From: Knoellia sp. S7-12
GTDB lineage: Bacteria > Actinomycetota > Actinomycetes > Actinomycetales > Dermatophilaceae
Length of the DNA: 64,000 nucleotides
Direction of reading: 5' to 3'
Assembly: GCF_040518285.1 (NCBI RefSeq)
Contig: NZ_CP155449.1
Coordinates: 3,038,001 to 3,102,000, forward strand
A program made the translations under genes and the position numbers. This document shows, piece by piece, positions 7,856 to 16,569 of this stretch. A model generated the notes under the pieces. The model was not told where the DNA came from, searched no databases, and saw nothing but the letters and a program-made list of their open reading frames with translations. How positions within the stretch are numbered: the stretch's first letter is position 1; each line of letters starts with the position of its first letter.

Positions 7856-9739
7856 ATGAGAGGACCCACGTTGGCAGCCACCCCCGAGTCGGAGCGCGCT
7901 CGCGACAACGTCACCGGAGCCCACGTCCTAACGGGTGAAATGCTGGTCTGGTCCGACTTCGGACGCGTCGCTGCACCCCTCGCGATTCAGGTCGTCCTCA
8001 CCGAGGTGGTGCGCTCCCGCGCTCCAAAGAAGGTTCTCCTGGCGGGCCCTCGCGCGGCCATGCTGGTCGAGAACCTTCCGGCGACCGCCACGATCGAGAT
8101 TCTGCTCAGGTCCATCCCCGACTCCCGCGTCGTCAGTGACGCGGCCGGCCTGCACGACCGCGCATCGCTGCACATCGGCGGGATCGACGCCTACGACAAC
8201 GACACCGGCTTCGATCTCGTGGTCGCGCTCGGTGGGCCCACGCGACTCCTTGGTCCGGACTCGACCGGGATGGGTGAGGCCGAGGTGGTCGCCAGACTCG
8301 CCGGCCTGCTCGCCCCCGAGGGCACGCTCGTGGTTGACGTCGCCAACGAACTCGGCCTCCACGAGCTGCTCGCAGCACAACCCCTGCTCGACGTCGACGA
8401 CGACGACGCGTGGCACATCGGCGCGGACGGGTTCAACCACCGTCGCCTGCACCTCGCCGAGCTCGAAGGCGTCCGACAGGACCAGGGGCTGACGACGGAC
8501 GCACTCTTCGGCGCCTATCCGACCCCCGACGCCCACCACCTCCTCGTCGACGGAGCGGCTCTGGCCGAGGGCACACCCCGCCTCACTGATGCCGCCAGAC
8601 GCCACAGCTGCCGGGCAGCCGAACGGCACTTCCGTGACATCCCAGCCCTGCGCGACCCCCGAGGCACCGTGGAGCGTCTCGTCGACGGTGGTGTGGTGAC
8701 GCAATTGGCGCCCGCGTGGCTCCTCGTTGCGCACCGCGGCACGGCCGCGCAGAGCCTGACCCTGCCCGCCGTCATCGACGCCGAGACCTGGGTCGACCCG
8801 GCCTGGGCCCGCATCCACAGTGTCGACCACGGGGGCGTGTCGTCTGCAGTGTGGGCCAGCGGCAACGTCGACGCAGAGGTCAACGTCGGAGCGATCACCC
8901 GCGACCTCGCACCTCAGACCCCGGCCAACGGTCGGATCCTCGAGATGGAGCTCCGCGACGCCTGCGCGCGCCGCTCGCACCGCGACATCCGCATGCTCGT
9001 CGAGCAATACCGCACCTGGCTGCGCGACCCGAGCGTCTGGACCACTGCCACCGCCGAACGTCGCGGCTTTGCCACGATCGACAACGTCGTGATCGGGGAC
9101 GACGGCACGCTGAGCGTCGTGGACTCGTCCTGGCGTCGGGCGGGGGTCCTCGGGGCCGACGACATGTTCGTCCTGGCCCTGCGCCAGTTCGCCACCCGGT
9201 TGATGGCGTCTGCGGCCCCACACCCGTGGAAGACGAGCACGACTCCCGATGAGCTCACCGCGTCCTTGGGTGCAATGGTTGGCACGGTCGTCACCAGCGA
9301 CGTCGTCTGGCGCGTGGTGCGGGTGCAGAGCGAGATCGCCGCGGTCATCACTCCCAGTGACCTCACCGTTGCTGAGTTGATCGAAACCAGCCTCGAGCTC
9401 GGCGCGCTCCCCCTCAACCTCCCATCGGCCAACTCTGCCGGCTTCCGCGAGCTTCTCGCGCATGACCGCATGCGCTCGCGCCGAATGCGCGAGCACGACG
9501 GTCAGGTCGCCTGGCTCGAAGGCACGTTGCGTCATCGCGATCGCTACATCCGCGATCTCGAGCGCATCATCGAACGCTACGAAGAGACGCTCACCTGGAA
9601 GACGGTGCAGGCGATCAGGGCACCTCGTCGCATCGCCACCCAGAAGGCCGTCTCCACGGCGAAGTCCACCGCCAACGAGGTGCTTCCCCCCGACTTCATG
9701 AGCAAGGCGCGCCGCCTCGCCCGTCGCGCAGTCAAGTAG
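7856..9739 (+). CDS. Methyltransferase-like / kinase-like / coiled-coil protein of glycan cluster
   Basis: 627 aa from ATG 7856, chosen because AAAGGA lies about nine bases upstream; a GTG at 7811 is in frame. Residues ~25-190 look like a Rossmann methyltransferase, with VLLAGPRA (60-67) in place of the usual G-x-G-x-G, FDLVVALGGP (119-128) and EGTLVVDVANE. Residues 405-427 (ATIDNVVIGDDGTLSVVDSSWR) resemble the N-x-x-x...D metal site of aminoglycoside/lipopolysaccharide kinases and the D-E-W element found after methyltransferase domains in actinobacterial glycan clusters. Residues ~545-590 form a charged coiled coil, and the last 40 residues are basic and amphipathic. The order recalls WbdD, which caps O-antigen chains. 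Function is inferred only. Confidence 0.6.
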   Translation: MRGPTLAATPESERARDNVTGAHVLTGEMLVWSDFGRVAAPLAIQVVLTEVVRSRAPKKVLLAGPRAAMLVENLPATATIEILLRSIPDSRVVSDAAGLHDRASLHIGGIDAYDNDTGFDLVVALGGPTRLLGPDSTGMGEAEVVARLAGLLAPEGTLVVDVANELGLHELLAAQPLLDVDDDDAWHIGADGFNHRRLHLAELEGVRQDQGLTTDALFGAYPTPDAHHLLVDGAALAEGTPRLTDAARRHSCRAAERHFRDIPALRDPRGTVERLVDGGVVTQLAPAWLLVAHRGTAAQSLTLPAVIDAETWVDPAWARIHSVDHGGVSSAVWASGNVDAEVNVGAITRDLAPQTPANGRILEMELRDACARRSHRDIRMLVEQYRTWLRDPSVWTTATAERRGFATIDNVVIGDDGTLSVVDSSWRRAGVLGADDMFVLALRQFATRLMASAAPHPWKTSTTPDELTASLGAMVGTVVTSDVVWRVVRVQSEIAAVITPSDLTVAELIETSLELGALPLNLPSANSAGFRELLAHDRMRSRRMREHDGQVAWLEGTLRHRDRYIRDLERIIERYEETLTWKTVQAIRAPRRIATQKAVSTAKSTANEVLPPDFMSKARRLARRAVK

Positions 9740-9778
9740 TCAGAAGGCGCAGGGCCAGAAGCGCACAGGGTCGGGAAG

Positions 9779-10204
9779 TCACCCGCTCAGGACGCCGAAG
9801 GCGACCACCAGGTCGCCCTCGTGCCTGACGGCATACGTCACGGTGTGACCTGCGAGTGTCACCGGGCTGCTGTCGACCGGTGACCGCGCGGCCATCACGA
9901 CGATCGGGACGTCCCACAATTTGGCGCAGACCTCTGAGGCGCACCATGCGGCCCAGAAGCTGTCATGGCCGTCCCAGAGGCCGCGCCATCGCACCTCGAG
10001 GTGGGGCGGCAACGGCTGCGCCGCAATCTCGGCATCCACGGCATACACCTCGTCGTCGCCCCGCGGAGGCGACCAGCACACGACGCGACCGTCGGCAATT
10101 CGTGAGTGCGTCCCCCGCGTGCACGCGTGGTCAGTGGCGTGCTCGATCACCAGAGGTGTGAGCATCGCCTCCGCGAGGCGTGCGCTCGCGGCGTCGTGAG
10201 TCAC
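9779..10204 (-). CDS. Hypothetical protein in ACP/ligase/SDR cassette
   Basis: 141 aa from GTG 10204, four bases after the SDR stop, so probably the last gene of the ACP-ligase-SDR operon. The frame stays open upstream, but that part is antisense-like and overlaps the SDR. Visible features are a Trp-rich centre (WRGLWDGHDSFWAAWCASEVCAKLWDVP) and a C-terminal beta-rich stretch (VTLAGHTVTYAVRHEGDLVVAFG). There is no signal peptide or membrane helix. I do not recognise the family. Its operon position suggests a role in making or transferring the acyl substituent; this is inference. Confidence 0.65.
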   Translation of the reverse strand: MTHDAASARLAEAMLTPLVIEHATDHACTRGTHSRIADGRVVCWSPPRGDDEVYAVDAEIAAQPLPPHLEVRWRGLWDGHDSFWAAWCASEVCAKLWDVPIVVMAARSPVDSSPVTLAGHTVTYAVRHEGDLVVAFGVLSG

Positions 10205-10208
10205 GACC

Positions 10209-10958
10209 TCAGATGCCGCCGCCACCGTCAACGGTGATGACCTGGCCGTTGATGTTGGTGTCCTCGAACAGGAGCGTGTGCACGATCGGCACGATGTTGG
10301 ACGGCTCGACGAGCCGGCCGGAGGGGGTGCGACGGGTGATCGTGTCGAGCTGGGTCTGGCCCAGCACGGAGGACATCTCGGACGCGAAGAAGCCCGGCGC
10401 CACACTGTTGACCAGGGCACGTCCGTGCATCTCGCGTGCCAGCGTGCGCATGGCGCTGTCCAGGCCGCCCTTGGTGGCCGAGTAGGCGACGAGTCCCGAG
10501 TAGCCGCGCTGCGCACAGATCGAGGTCACCATGACGATGCGGCCACGGTTGCCCTTGGCCATGATGCGGCGGAGCACCAGGCGCGTGAGGAGCAGCGGCG
10601 CTGTGAGGTTGGTGTCGATGATCCGCGCAATGTTCTCGGGCGACGTGTGCACGTGCAGACTGTCCTGGCCCGCCGCGGCGTTGTTGACGAGGGCGTCGAT
10701 GGGACCGAGCGTGGCTTCGGCTTCCTTGAGGAAGGCCGCCACCGCCTTGTTGTCGGTGGTGTCCACTGCGCCGGCGACGACCGACTCCGGGTTGTCCTTG
10801 GCGAGCTGCTCGAGCTCCGGCGTCACGGTCCGCGCGAACGCTGCGACCTTGGCGCCCTGGGCGAGGATGTCCTCGACGATCGCGAGCCCAAGACCGCGCG
10901 ACCCTCCGGAAACGACGACGACCGATGCGGGCCCGATGGGAGTAGTGGTGTCAGACAT
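10209..10958 (-). CDS. Short-chain dehydrogenase/reductase, FabG-like
   Basis: 249 aa, the classical SDR length. The NAD(P) motif GGSRGLG is at 18-24, NNAA at 92-95, and the catalytic Ser146, Tyr159 and Lys163 (YSATK) are present. It ends with the family pattern VITVDGGGGI. The start overlaps the ligase stop by 8 bp, so it is translationally coupled in the ACP / acyl-AMP ligase / SDR set. The closest functional analogy is a 3-oxoacyl-ACP or hydroxyacyl reductase acting on an ACP-bound chain. A sugar-modifying role, as for PtmA-type SDRs in flagellin glycosylation islands, is an alternative. Confidence 0.88.
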   Translation of the reverse strand: MSDTTTPIGPASVVVVSGGSRGLGLAIVEDILAQGAKVAAFARTVTPELEQLAKDNPESVVAGAVDTTDNKAVAAFLKEAEATLGPIDALVNNAAAGQDSLHVHTSPENIARIIDTNLTAPLLLTRLVLRRIMAKGNRGRIVMVTSICAQRGYSGLVAYSATKGGLDSAMRTLAREMHGRALVNSVAPGFFASEMSSVLGQTQLDTITRRTPSGRLVEPSNIVPIVHTLLFEDTNINGQVITVDGGGGI

Positions 10959-12171
10959 CGCTCTTCAGAGTCTCCTTGATGGGAATGGTGTCCAGGAATC
11001 GGATGCGCCGAGGGACGGAGTAGTCCGGGAGTCGCTCGGCGCACCACTGGGTGAGGTCGGAGTCGGTGGCTGGACCGTCGAGGACGACCTCGGCCGTGAC
11101 GATGCTGCCGACGATGGGGGCCTTGCGACCACGAACGGCGGCCCAGGCCACCGACGGGTGGGACTGCAGGACGTTGCGGACGGCTGATGCCGAGACCTTG
11201 GCTCCGCCGACGTTGATCTCATCGCTCGCGATGCGGCCGGTGATGATCACACGTCCGTCGGCGACGTCGACTCGGTCGCCCGTGCGCAGCCGGGCATCGA
11301 TGCCCTCGGCTCGCTTGGACGAGCTGATGATGAGTTCGTCGTTCTCGACGCTGAGGGTCGCCCTGCCGGGCGCCTCTCGGTCGAGCCACTCCTGCGGGAA
11401 GCCAGCGCGCCCGTCGTGCACGGCGATGGTGGCGCCAGCCTCGGAGGAGGCATAGATCCACGACACCCGCGCCTGGGGGAACATCTCGGTGAGCCTGCTG
11501 AGGATCGCCTGGTCGACCGGCTCGCCGCCGAGGGTGACCTGCTCGAGTGGCAACGCCGCGACACTCGCGGGATCGCGATAGAGCGCCTGTCGCCAGAAGG
11601 TCGGGGTGCCCGAAGCCGCAGTGACACCGGCACCCAACGCCTGCCCCGGCCACGTGTCGAGCTCGCTCGGCTCCACGAAGAGAATGTGCTGCTCGGGCTG
11701 GGTCAGACCCAGAGTGACGATCTGCCACCACGCGTAGGCGCCGTGGGCATAGGGGCACAGCCACGTGCGAGCAGGTTGTTGCCCGCCCACTGTGGTGAGC
11801 GAGTCAAGCGTGTGGGCAACGCGCTTGGGACGGCCCGTGCTGCCGCTGGTGAGCAGCCAGATGCGGCCCGGGCTGATGGGGCGCGTCGTCGTCGCGGGCA
11901 GCACCGTGTCACCGTCGACGACCGCCAGACCGGAGGCACGCAGGTCGTCGACCAACTCAGGGGTCATGCGGCTGCGGGAGGCGATGAGCAGCTCACCGTC
12001 ACGGCGGCGCAGAGCCGTCACAACGGCGCGAGCGGCCTCGAGGTTGTCGGTGACCATGACCGCAGCAGCCGCGGGAAGGTCGAGTGGCTCGAGATCGCCC
12101 CAAGCCTGGGTGCTGGCTCCCGTGACGATCCGGTTGGCAGCGCCAGCCGGATCCGGGCCGCCGGACGTCAC
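10951..12171 (-). CDS. AMP-dependent acyl ligase (acyl-ACP ligase-like)
   Basis: 406 aa, shorter than typical acyl-CoA ligases (~500). The AMP-binding P-loop is LLTSGSTGRPKRV (about 130-142). The adenylate motif YASSEAG is present, and LRTGDRV supplies the conserved Asp. The hinge follows as GRIASDEINVGGAKV. The C-terminal catalytic lysine is in IKETLKSDV at the very end. The GTG start overlaps the ACP stop by four bases. Coupling to a dedicated ACP indicates that it adenylates a carboxylic acid and loads it on that ACP. The acid is unknown. Confidence 0.85.
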   Translation of the reverse strand: MTSGGPDPAGAANRIVTGASTQAWGDLEPLDLPAAAAVMVTDNLEAARAVVTALRRRDGELLIASRSRMTPELVDDLRASGLAVVDGDTVLPATTTRPISPGRIWLLTSGSTGRPKRVAHTLDSLTTVGGQQPARTWLCPYAHGAYAWWQIVTLGLTQPEQHILFVEPSELDTWPGQALGAGVTAASGTPTFWRQALYRDPASVAALPLEQVTLGGEPVDQAILSRLTEMFPQARVSWIYASSEAGATIAVHDGRAGFPQEWLDREAPGRATLSVENDELIISSSKRAEGIDARLRTGDRVDVADGRVIITGRIASDEINVGGAKVSASAVRNVLQSHPSVAWAAVRGRKAPIVGSIVTAEVVLDGPATDSDLTQWCAERLPDYSVPRRIRFLDTIPIKETLKSDV

Positions 12172-12419
12172 GCTGCTTGCAGCTGCTCGAGGAAGTCGAG
12201 CACGTCGGAGATGGTGCGGATCTGTCGCAACTCGGGAGCGTCGAAGTTGAGTTCCTCGCCGATCTCGTCCTCAACACGCAGGGCCAGCTCGGAGAAGTCG
12301 AGCGACCGGAAGCCGATCTGCTCCAGAACGGCCGAGTCCTCTGCCGGAATGGTCTTGCCCTGGGCAGACAGAACGTCAGCCATCATGTTCCGGAGGTCGT
12401 CCCGGCTCAGTGCACCCAT
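12168..12419 (-). CDS. Acyl carrier protein
   Basis: 83 aa from ATG 12419. The four-helix ACP pattern is clear, with the phosphopantetheine serine in IGFRSLDFSEL (Ser39). The residue before it is Arg instead of the usual Asp, a substitution common in stand-alone ACPs of specialised pathways. The sequence is acidic overall. It is first in an operon with the ligase, SDR and a hypothetical gene, and divergent from pseH. It is probably not the fatty-acid-synthase ACP but a carrier for a specific acyl group. Confidence 0.9.
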   Translation of the reverse strand: MGALSRDDLRNMMADVLSAQGKTIPAEDSAVLEQIGFRSLDFSELALRVEDEIGEELNFDAPELRQIRTISDVLDFLEQLQAA

Positions 12420-12519
12420 GAATCCACCTCGAAGTCGTGAAGTTGGTTTCAGATAGTCTACCCACCACGATGGTGCGCCCAGACCTGAGTGCCGCACCGC
12501 CCGACCCGCAAGGAGCACG

Positions 12520-13011
12520 ATGCTGCGTCCTGCCACGGATGCCGACAGCGCCAAGGTTCTGGAGTGGCGCAACCACCCCGAGGTTCGCGCAGTCTCATTG
12601 ACCCAGCACGAGATTTCCGCCGAGGAGCATGCCAGCTGGTGGAAGGCGACGGAGAGCACCGAGTCCCGTGAGGTCTACATCTTCGAGCGGCACGACGTGC
12701 CCTCAGGCGTTGTCACCTTCTTTGACATCGACAGGGACGACCGGTCTGCGTGGTGGGGCTACTACCTCGACAACTCCGGACTGAGTGAGCGGGGCGAACT
12801 GCTCCCGGCCTGGATCGAGATCCAGCGCCAGGCCAAGCGATTCGCTTTTGAGCAGCTCGACCTGGACACCCTCGAGGGCGAGGTCCTCGAGGCCAACGAC
12901 GCTGTGCGGCGGTTCAACCGCCGAAACGGCTTTGCGGAGATCGGCACATCGGTCCGCGATGTCGACGGCACCGCTACAACAGTGATCCACGTGCGCGCAA
13001 CGCGCGACTGA
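12520..13011 (+). CDS. pseH: PseH-like GNAT N-acetyltransferase
   Basis: 163 aa from ATG 12520, with AAGGAG five bases upstream. It has the GNAT fold typical of PseH/SpsD-like enzymes: RPATDADSAKVLEWRNHPEVR at the start, and the segment EVLEANDAVRRFNRRNGFAEIG near the end. In the Pse pathway this enzyme N-acylates the 4-amino group of UDP-4-amino-4,6-dideoxy-N-acetyl-altrosamine. PseI begins 28 bp downstream. With an ACP and acyl ligase next to it, this transferase may accept an acyl group other than acetyl; that is inference. Confidence 0.82.
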   Translation: MLRPATDADSAKVLEWRNHPEVRAVSLTQHEISAEEHASWWKATESTESREVYIFERHDVPSGVVTFFDIDRDDRSAWWGYYLDNSGLSERGELLPAWIEIQRQAKRFAFEQLDLDTLEGEVLEANDAVRRFNRRNGFAEIGTSVRDVDGTATTVIHVRATRD

Positions 13012-13039
13012 CCGACTTAACTTCTGAGACGAGACCGCC

Positions 13040-14140
13040 GTGACTGACTCAAACCCCACCCCCGTCGACCCCGGCGCTTCGCGCCCCACAACCACGTCGC
13101 TCACCATCGGGCAGCACGAGGTCGGACCTGACGCGCCACCCTTCATCATCGCCGAGATGTCGGGCAACCACGATGGCTCCCTGGACAAGGCGCTGGACAT
13201 CGTTGCGATGGCGGCCGATTCGGGCGCCCATGCCATCAAATTGCAGACCTACACGGCAGACACGATCACCATCGACGTCGACGCGCCCGCCTTCCGACTC
13301 TCCTCGGGTCACGAGTTGTGGGGATCGCGCCGTCTCTATGAGCTCTACCAGGAGGCCCACACTCCGTGGGAGTGGCATGAGCCGATCTTCAGCCTCGCTC
13401 GAGAGCTCGGCATCCTGGCGTTCTCCTCGCCCTTCGACCCGACCGCGGTGGAGTTCCTCACCGACCTTGACGTGCCGGCCTTCAAGATTGCGTCGTCCGA
13501 GATCGTCGACCTCCCCCTCATCCGTCACGCTGCTTCCAAGGGCAAGCCGCTGATCATCTCCACGGGCATGGCGTCCGTGGGCGAGATCGCCGCCGCCGTC
13601 ACCGCCGCTCACAGCACCGGCAACGACCAGGTGATGCTGCTGAGTTGCACCGTGAGCTATCCCGCGGACCCGGCAGCGTCCAATCTGCGCGGCATTCCCG
13701 TGATGCGGGAGGCCTTCGGAGTGCCGGTCGGCTTGTCCGACCACACGATGGGCATCGGCGCAGCAGTCGCATCGATCGCCTTCGGATCGTGTCTCGTCGA
13801 GAAGCACGTCACGATGTCGCGCGAGGGCGGAGGCGTCGACTCGGCGTTCTCGCTCGAACCCCATGAGCTCGCCTCCCTGCGCCGCGAGACCGAGGTGGCC
13901 TGGCAGGCCCTGGGTCAGCCACGCATCGGCGCGCGTGCTGCCGAACGCGAAGGCCTTCGCTTCCGACGCTCGCTCTTCGTCGTGGAGGACGTGCGCGCCG
14001 GCGATCCGGTCACTGCGGCCAATGTCCGATCAATCCGGCCGGCCGGCGGACTCGCCCCCGACGACTTCGGGCGGCTTGAGGGACGCGTCTTTCGACAGGA
14101 CACGGCCAAGGGCACACCGATGGACTGGGACCTCGTCTGA
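13040..14140 (+). CDS. pseI: Pseudaminic acid synthase (NeuB family)
   Basis: 366 aa. The NeuB TIM barrel (PFIIAEMSGNHDGSLDKALDIV at about 34-55, IKLQTYTADTIT, FKIASSEI, IISTGMAS, LLSCTVSYP, GLSDHTMG, EKHVTM) is followed by a C-terminal SAF/antifreeze-like domain (RRSLFVVEDVRAGDPVTAANVRSIRP). It condenses the 2,4-diacetamido-trideoxy-altrose sugar with phosphoenolpyruvate to give the nine-carbon acid. The context (PseB, C, H, G) points to Pse rather than sialic or legionaminic acid. The start is GTG; a purine-rich GAGACGAG precedes it. Confidence 0.9.
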   Translation: MTDSNPTPVDPGASRPTTTSLTIGQHEVGPDAPPFIIAEMSGNHDGSLDKALDIVAMAADSGAHAIKLQTYTADTITIDVDAPAFRLSSGHELWGSRRLYELYQEAHTPWEWHEPIFSLARELGILAFSSPFDPTAVEFLTDLDVPAFKIASSEIVDLPLIRHAASKGKPLIISTGMASVGEIAAAVTAAHSTGNDQVMLLSCTVSYPADPAASNLRGIPVMREAFGVPVGLSDHTMGIGAAVASIAFGSCLVEKHVTMSREGGGVDSAFSLEPHELASLRRETEVAWQALGQPRIGARAAEREGLRFRRSLFVVEDVRAGDPVTAANVRSIRPAGGLAPDDFGRLEGRVFRQDTAKGTPMDWDLV

Positions 14141-14181
14141 TCGCCTTCGGCGCAGCGCTCAGTCTCTGAGCACCTTCGGCG

Positions 14182-14232
14182 CAGCGCCCAGCCGCAGGGG
14201 TTGGGCGCTGGCCCGAGGGCTCAACCAGCCCT
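14182..14232. terminator. Double hairpin between convergent genes
   Basis: The first hairpin has a 12-bp stem (CAGCGCCCAGCC / GGTTGGGCGCTG, one G-T pair, 5-nt loop; 14182-14210). The second has a 6-bp stem AGGGCT / AGCCCT (14216-14232). Just upstream, CCTTCGGCGCAGCGC occurs twice in tandem (from about 14144 and 14173). The site lies between the ends of pseI and the 14247 gene. Confidence 0.7.
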
Positions 14233-14246
14233 GATTGGGGTGCGCG

Positions 14247-15437
14247 TCACTCGGAAGTCGCAGACGGGCCCGCCGCACCCGTGGTGACGGTTGGCGCGGG
14301 TTCCTCATCGAGGTTCGACGCACCCTCCGGGTCACCTGCCCGTGATGAGCCACGTGCCTCATCGCGGTTGCCCCGGGTCGAGGTGCGATCCTTGTCATCG
14401 GGCTCCGACGATTCGAGGTCGTCCGTGGCGCTGTCGACATCGTCGTCAGCGCCGTCGAGCCACGACCTCTCGCCCAGCTCATTCTCGGCACCCGCGGGGC
14501 CGGCGTGGCTGCTGGCCGGTGACTTGCGCCTGCGCGTGAAGAAACCCTCAGGGAACTCCAGTGAGGGAGCGGGCGGCGGTGGACCGGGAACCGGGCCCAT
14601 GGCCTCGGTCCAGCCGAACGCCTCGATGACCTCTTCGGGGTGCAACACATCCAGGGCGCCGAGCTCCTCGTCCGCCACCGACCTGGCGTAGTCCTTGGGG
14701 ATCGACACCTGGTGCATGTCGGGCCACATCCGGCGCGGCTTGCCGACACCACCCAGGATCGCGTGGTCGGACTCGAGCGCCATCGGGTCGCCATAGATGC
14801 CAGCCTCGACGCCCGCGGCCGACGCATAGAGGATGGCGCTGCTCATCCGGTTGGAGACGACTCGCTTGTGTCGGCGCATCTCGGCGAGTTGCCGATAGAG
14901 GAACGCCACATCGGTGTCCTTCCAGAGGTAGCCACGCTCGCCGTGGGTGATGACCCGGACCCCGGCATCTTCGTACTCGCGGCGCACCTTGGGATTGTCG
15001 AACTCGTTCCAGTGCAGGCACACCGTGATCGGCACGTCGCCTTCGGTGCGCTTGATCTCGTTGATGTATGCCGCGTGGTTGCCGACGACCTGTTGGCCTT
15101 CCCATCCGTGGAACGGGTAGACGATGGTTCCCTCGCGCTCGTCCGGCGTGTTGCCCGGTTGGGTGAGCCACTGGTCCTGCTCCTCCATCCGGAGGAGATA
15201 GAGCCAGGGTGCGGCCACGAGTCGGTAGTCACGCAGACCAGCGGCCCAGCCGCGCCGCACACAGGCCTGGGACCAGACGAGCTTGGGGTAGTTCGGTGCG
15301 AACACGGTGCCCACGGCGAAGCCGTCGTGCATGTTCCATCCGTGCTGGAGGTAGCCCCAGATGCGCAGGGGCTCTTCGAGACCGACGTAGCGCGCCATGA
15401 TGTGCGCGTGGCCGTAGAAGTGGTTGGCGTGGTGCAT
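14247..15437 (-). CDS. GT-B-like glycosyltransferase candidate with acidic tail
   Basis: 396 aa from ATG 15437, two bases after the pseC stop, so it is read with pseB-pseC. The first ~270 residues are globular, with WGYLQHGWNMHDGF near the N-terminus, TVCLHWNEFDNPKVRREYEDAG and then RVVSNRMSSAILYASAAGVE. The last one resembles the donor-site S-S/T segment of CMP-sugar and CDP-glycerol transferases. The last ~120 residues are Pro-, Asp-, Glu- and Ser-rich and probably disordered. I do not recognise a named family. Position makes it a candidate Pse transferase, but no direct proof is visible. Confidence 0.6.
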   Translation of the reverse strand: MHHANHFYGHAHIMARYVGLEEPLRIWGYLQHGWNMHDGFAVGTVFAPNYPKLVWSQACVRRGWAAGLRDYRLVAAPWLYLLRMEEQDQWLTQPGNTPDEREGTIVYPFHGWEGQQVVGNHAAYINEIKRTEGDVPITVCLHWNEFDNPKVRREYEDAGVRVITHGERGYLWKDTDVAFLYRQLAEMRRHKRVVSNRMSSAILYASAAGVEAGIYGDPMALESDHAILGGVGKPRRMWPDMHQVSIPKDYARSVADEELGALDVLHPEEVIEAFGWTEAMGPVPGPPPPAPSLEFPEGFFTRRRKSPASSHAGPAGAENELGERSWLDGADDDVDSATDDLESSEPDDKDRTSTRGNRDEARGSSRAGDPEGASNLDEEPAPTVTTGAAGPSATSE

Positions 15438-15438
15438 G

Positions 15439-16566
15439 TCAGCCCTGCACTGCGCGGTGCACGGCCTCGATGACCTGGTCGACGTCGCTGTCCTTGAGCC
15501 CCACGAACATCGGCAGCGAGACCTCTTCGCTGTAGAACTTCTCGGCGACGGGGAACTGGCCGCGACGATAGCCGAGGTCTTCGAAAATGGGGTGCCAGTG
15601 GGCGGGCATGTAGTTGACCTGGACTCCCACTCCGTCACTGCGCAGAGCATCGAAGACCTCGCGCCGGCGACCATCCAGGACGCGCAACGGGTAGAGGTGC
15701 CAGATCGGGTCGACGTGCCCACGCTGGGTGGGCAGGCGGACACCGTCAAGGCCTTCGAGGCCTTCTTGGTAGCGGGCGAAGATCTCGGCGCGCCGCGTCT
15801 TGAACGCGTCGAGCCGGCGCAACTGCGACAGGCCCAGCGCGCACAGGACATCGGGCAGCCGGTAGTTCAGGCCCCACGCGTGCACCTCTTGGTGCCACGG
15901 ACCCTCATCGGGATAGCGCATGCGCTCGGGGTCACGCACGAGTCCGATGTTGTGGAACTCGTGAGCTCGCAGGCCCAGATCGGGATCGAGGGTCGCGACA
16001 GCGCCGCCCTCGGCGCTGGTCATGTTCTTGGTCGGGAAGAAGGAGAAGGTGGTGATGTCGGACAGCGACCCGACCGGACGCTCCTTGTAGGTCGATCCGA
16101 TCGAGTGGGCAGCGTCCTCCAGGAGGAGCGTGCCCGTGCGCTCGGTGACCGCCTTGAGCTCGTCGACCTCAATGGGATGCCCGGCGAAGTCCACACCGGC
16201 CACGACCTTGGTGCGGTCCGTGACGGCCTCCTCGACGAGCGCCGGGTCGATGTTGAGGGTGTCGTCCTCGACGTCGACGAAGCGAATGGTCGCGCCGAGC
16301 GCCATCGCTGAGGAGGCGGTCGCCACGAACGTCATGGGAGTCGTGACGACCTCGTCGCCAACGCCCACTCCAGCCGCGGCATAACCGATGTGGAGGGCCG
16401 CGGTCCCGCTCGTGCAGGTGACGGCGCGTGCCGCTCCGGCCAGTTGCGCCAGAGCCTTCTCAAAGGCCGTGACCGTGGGACCGGTGGTCAGCCAGTCACC
16501 GCGCAGCACCTCGACGACGGCCTCGATGTCCGACTCGTCGATCGACTGCCGGCCATAGGGGATCAC
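15439..16566 (-). CDS. pseC: UDP-4-amino-4,6-dideoxy-N-acetyl-altrosamine transaminase
   Basis: 375 aa DegT/DnrJ/EryC1/StrS aminotransferase. The PLP lysine is Lys180 in FFPTKNMTSAEGG. Upstream are TCTSGTAALHIGY (phosphate pocket) and the LEDAAHSIGSTY motif. The N-terminal MIPYGRQSIDESDI matches PseC enzymes. It aminates the 4-keto product of PseB. It starts 3 bp after the pseB stop and is followed without a gap by the GT-like gene, so all three form one operon on the minus strand. Confidence 0.92.
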   Translation of the reverse strand: MIPYGRQSIDESDIEAVVEVLRGDWLTTGPTVTAFEKALAQLAGAARAVTCTSGTAALHIGYAAAGVGVGDEVVTTPMTFVATASSAMALGATIRFVDVEDDTLNIDPALVEEAVTDRTKVVAGVDFAGHPIEVDELKAVTERTGTLLLEDAAHSIGSTYKERPVGSLSDITTFSFFPTKNMTSAEGGAVATLDPDLGLRAHEFHNIGLVRDPERMRYPDEGPWHQEVHAWGLNYRLPDVLCALGLSQLRRLDAFKTRRAEIFARYQEGLEGLDGVRLPTQRGHVDPIWHLYPLRVLDGRRREVFDALRSDGVGVQVNYMPAHWHPIFEDLGYRRGQFPVAEKFYSEEVSLPMFVGLKDSDVDQVIEAVHRAVQG

Positions 16567-16569
16567 GAA

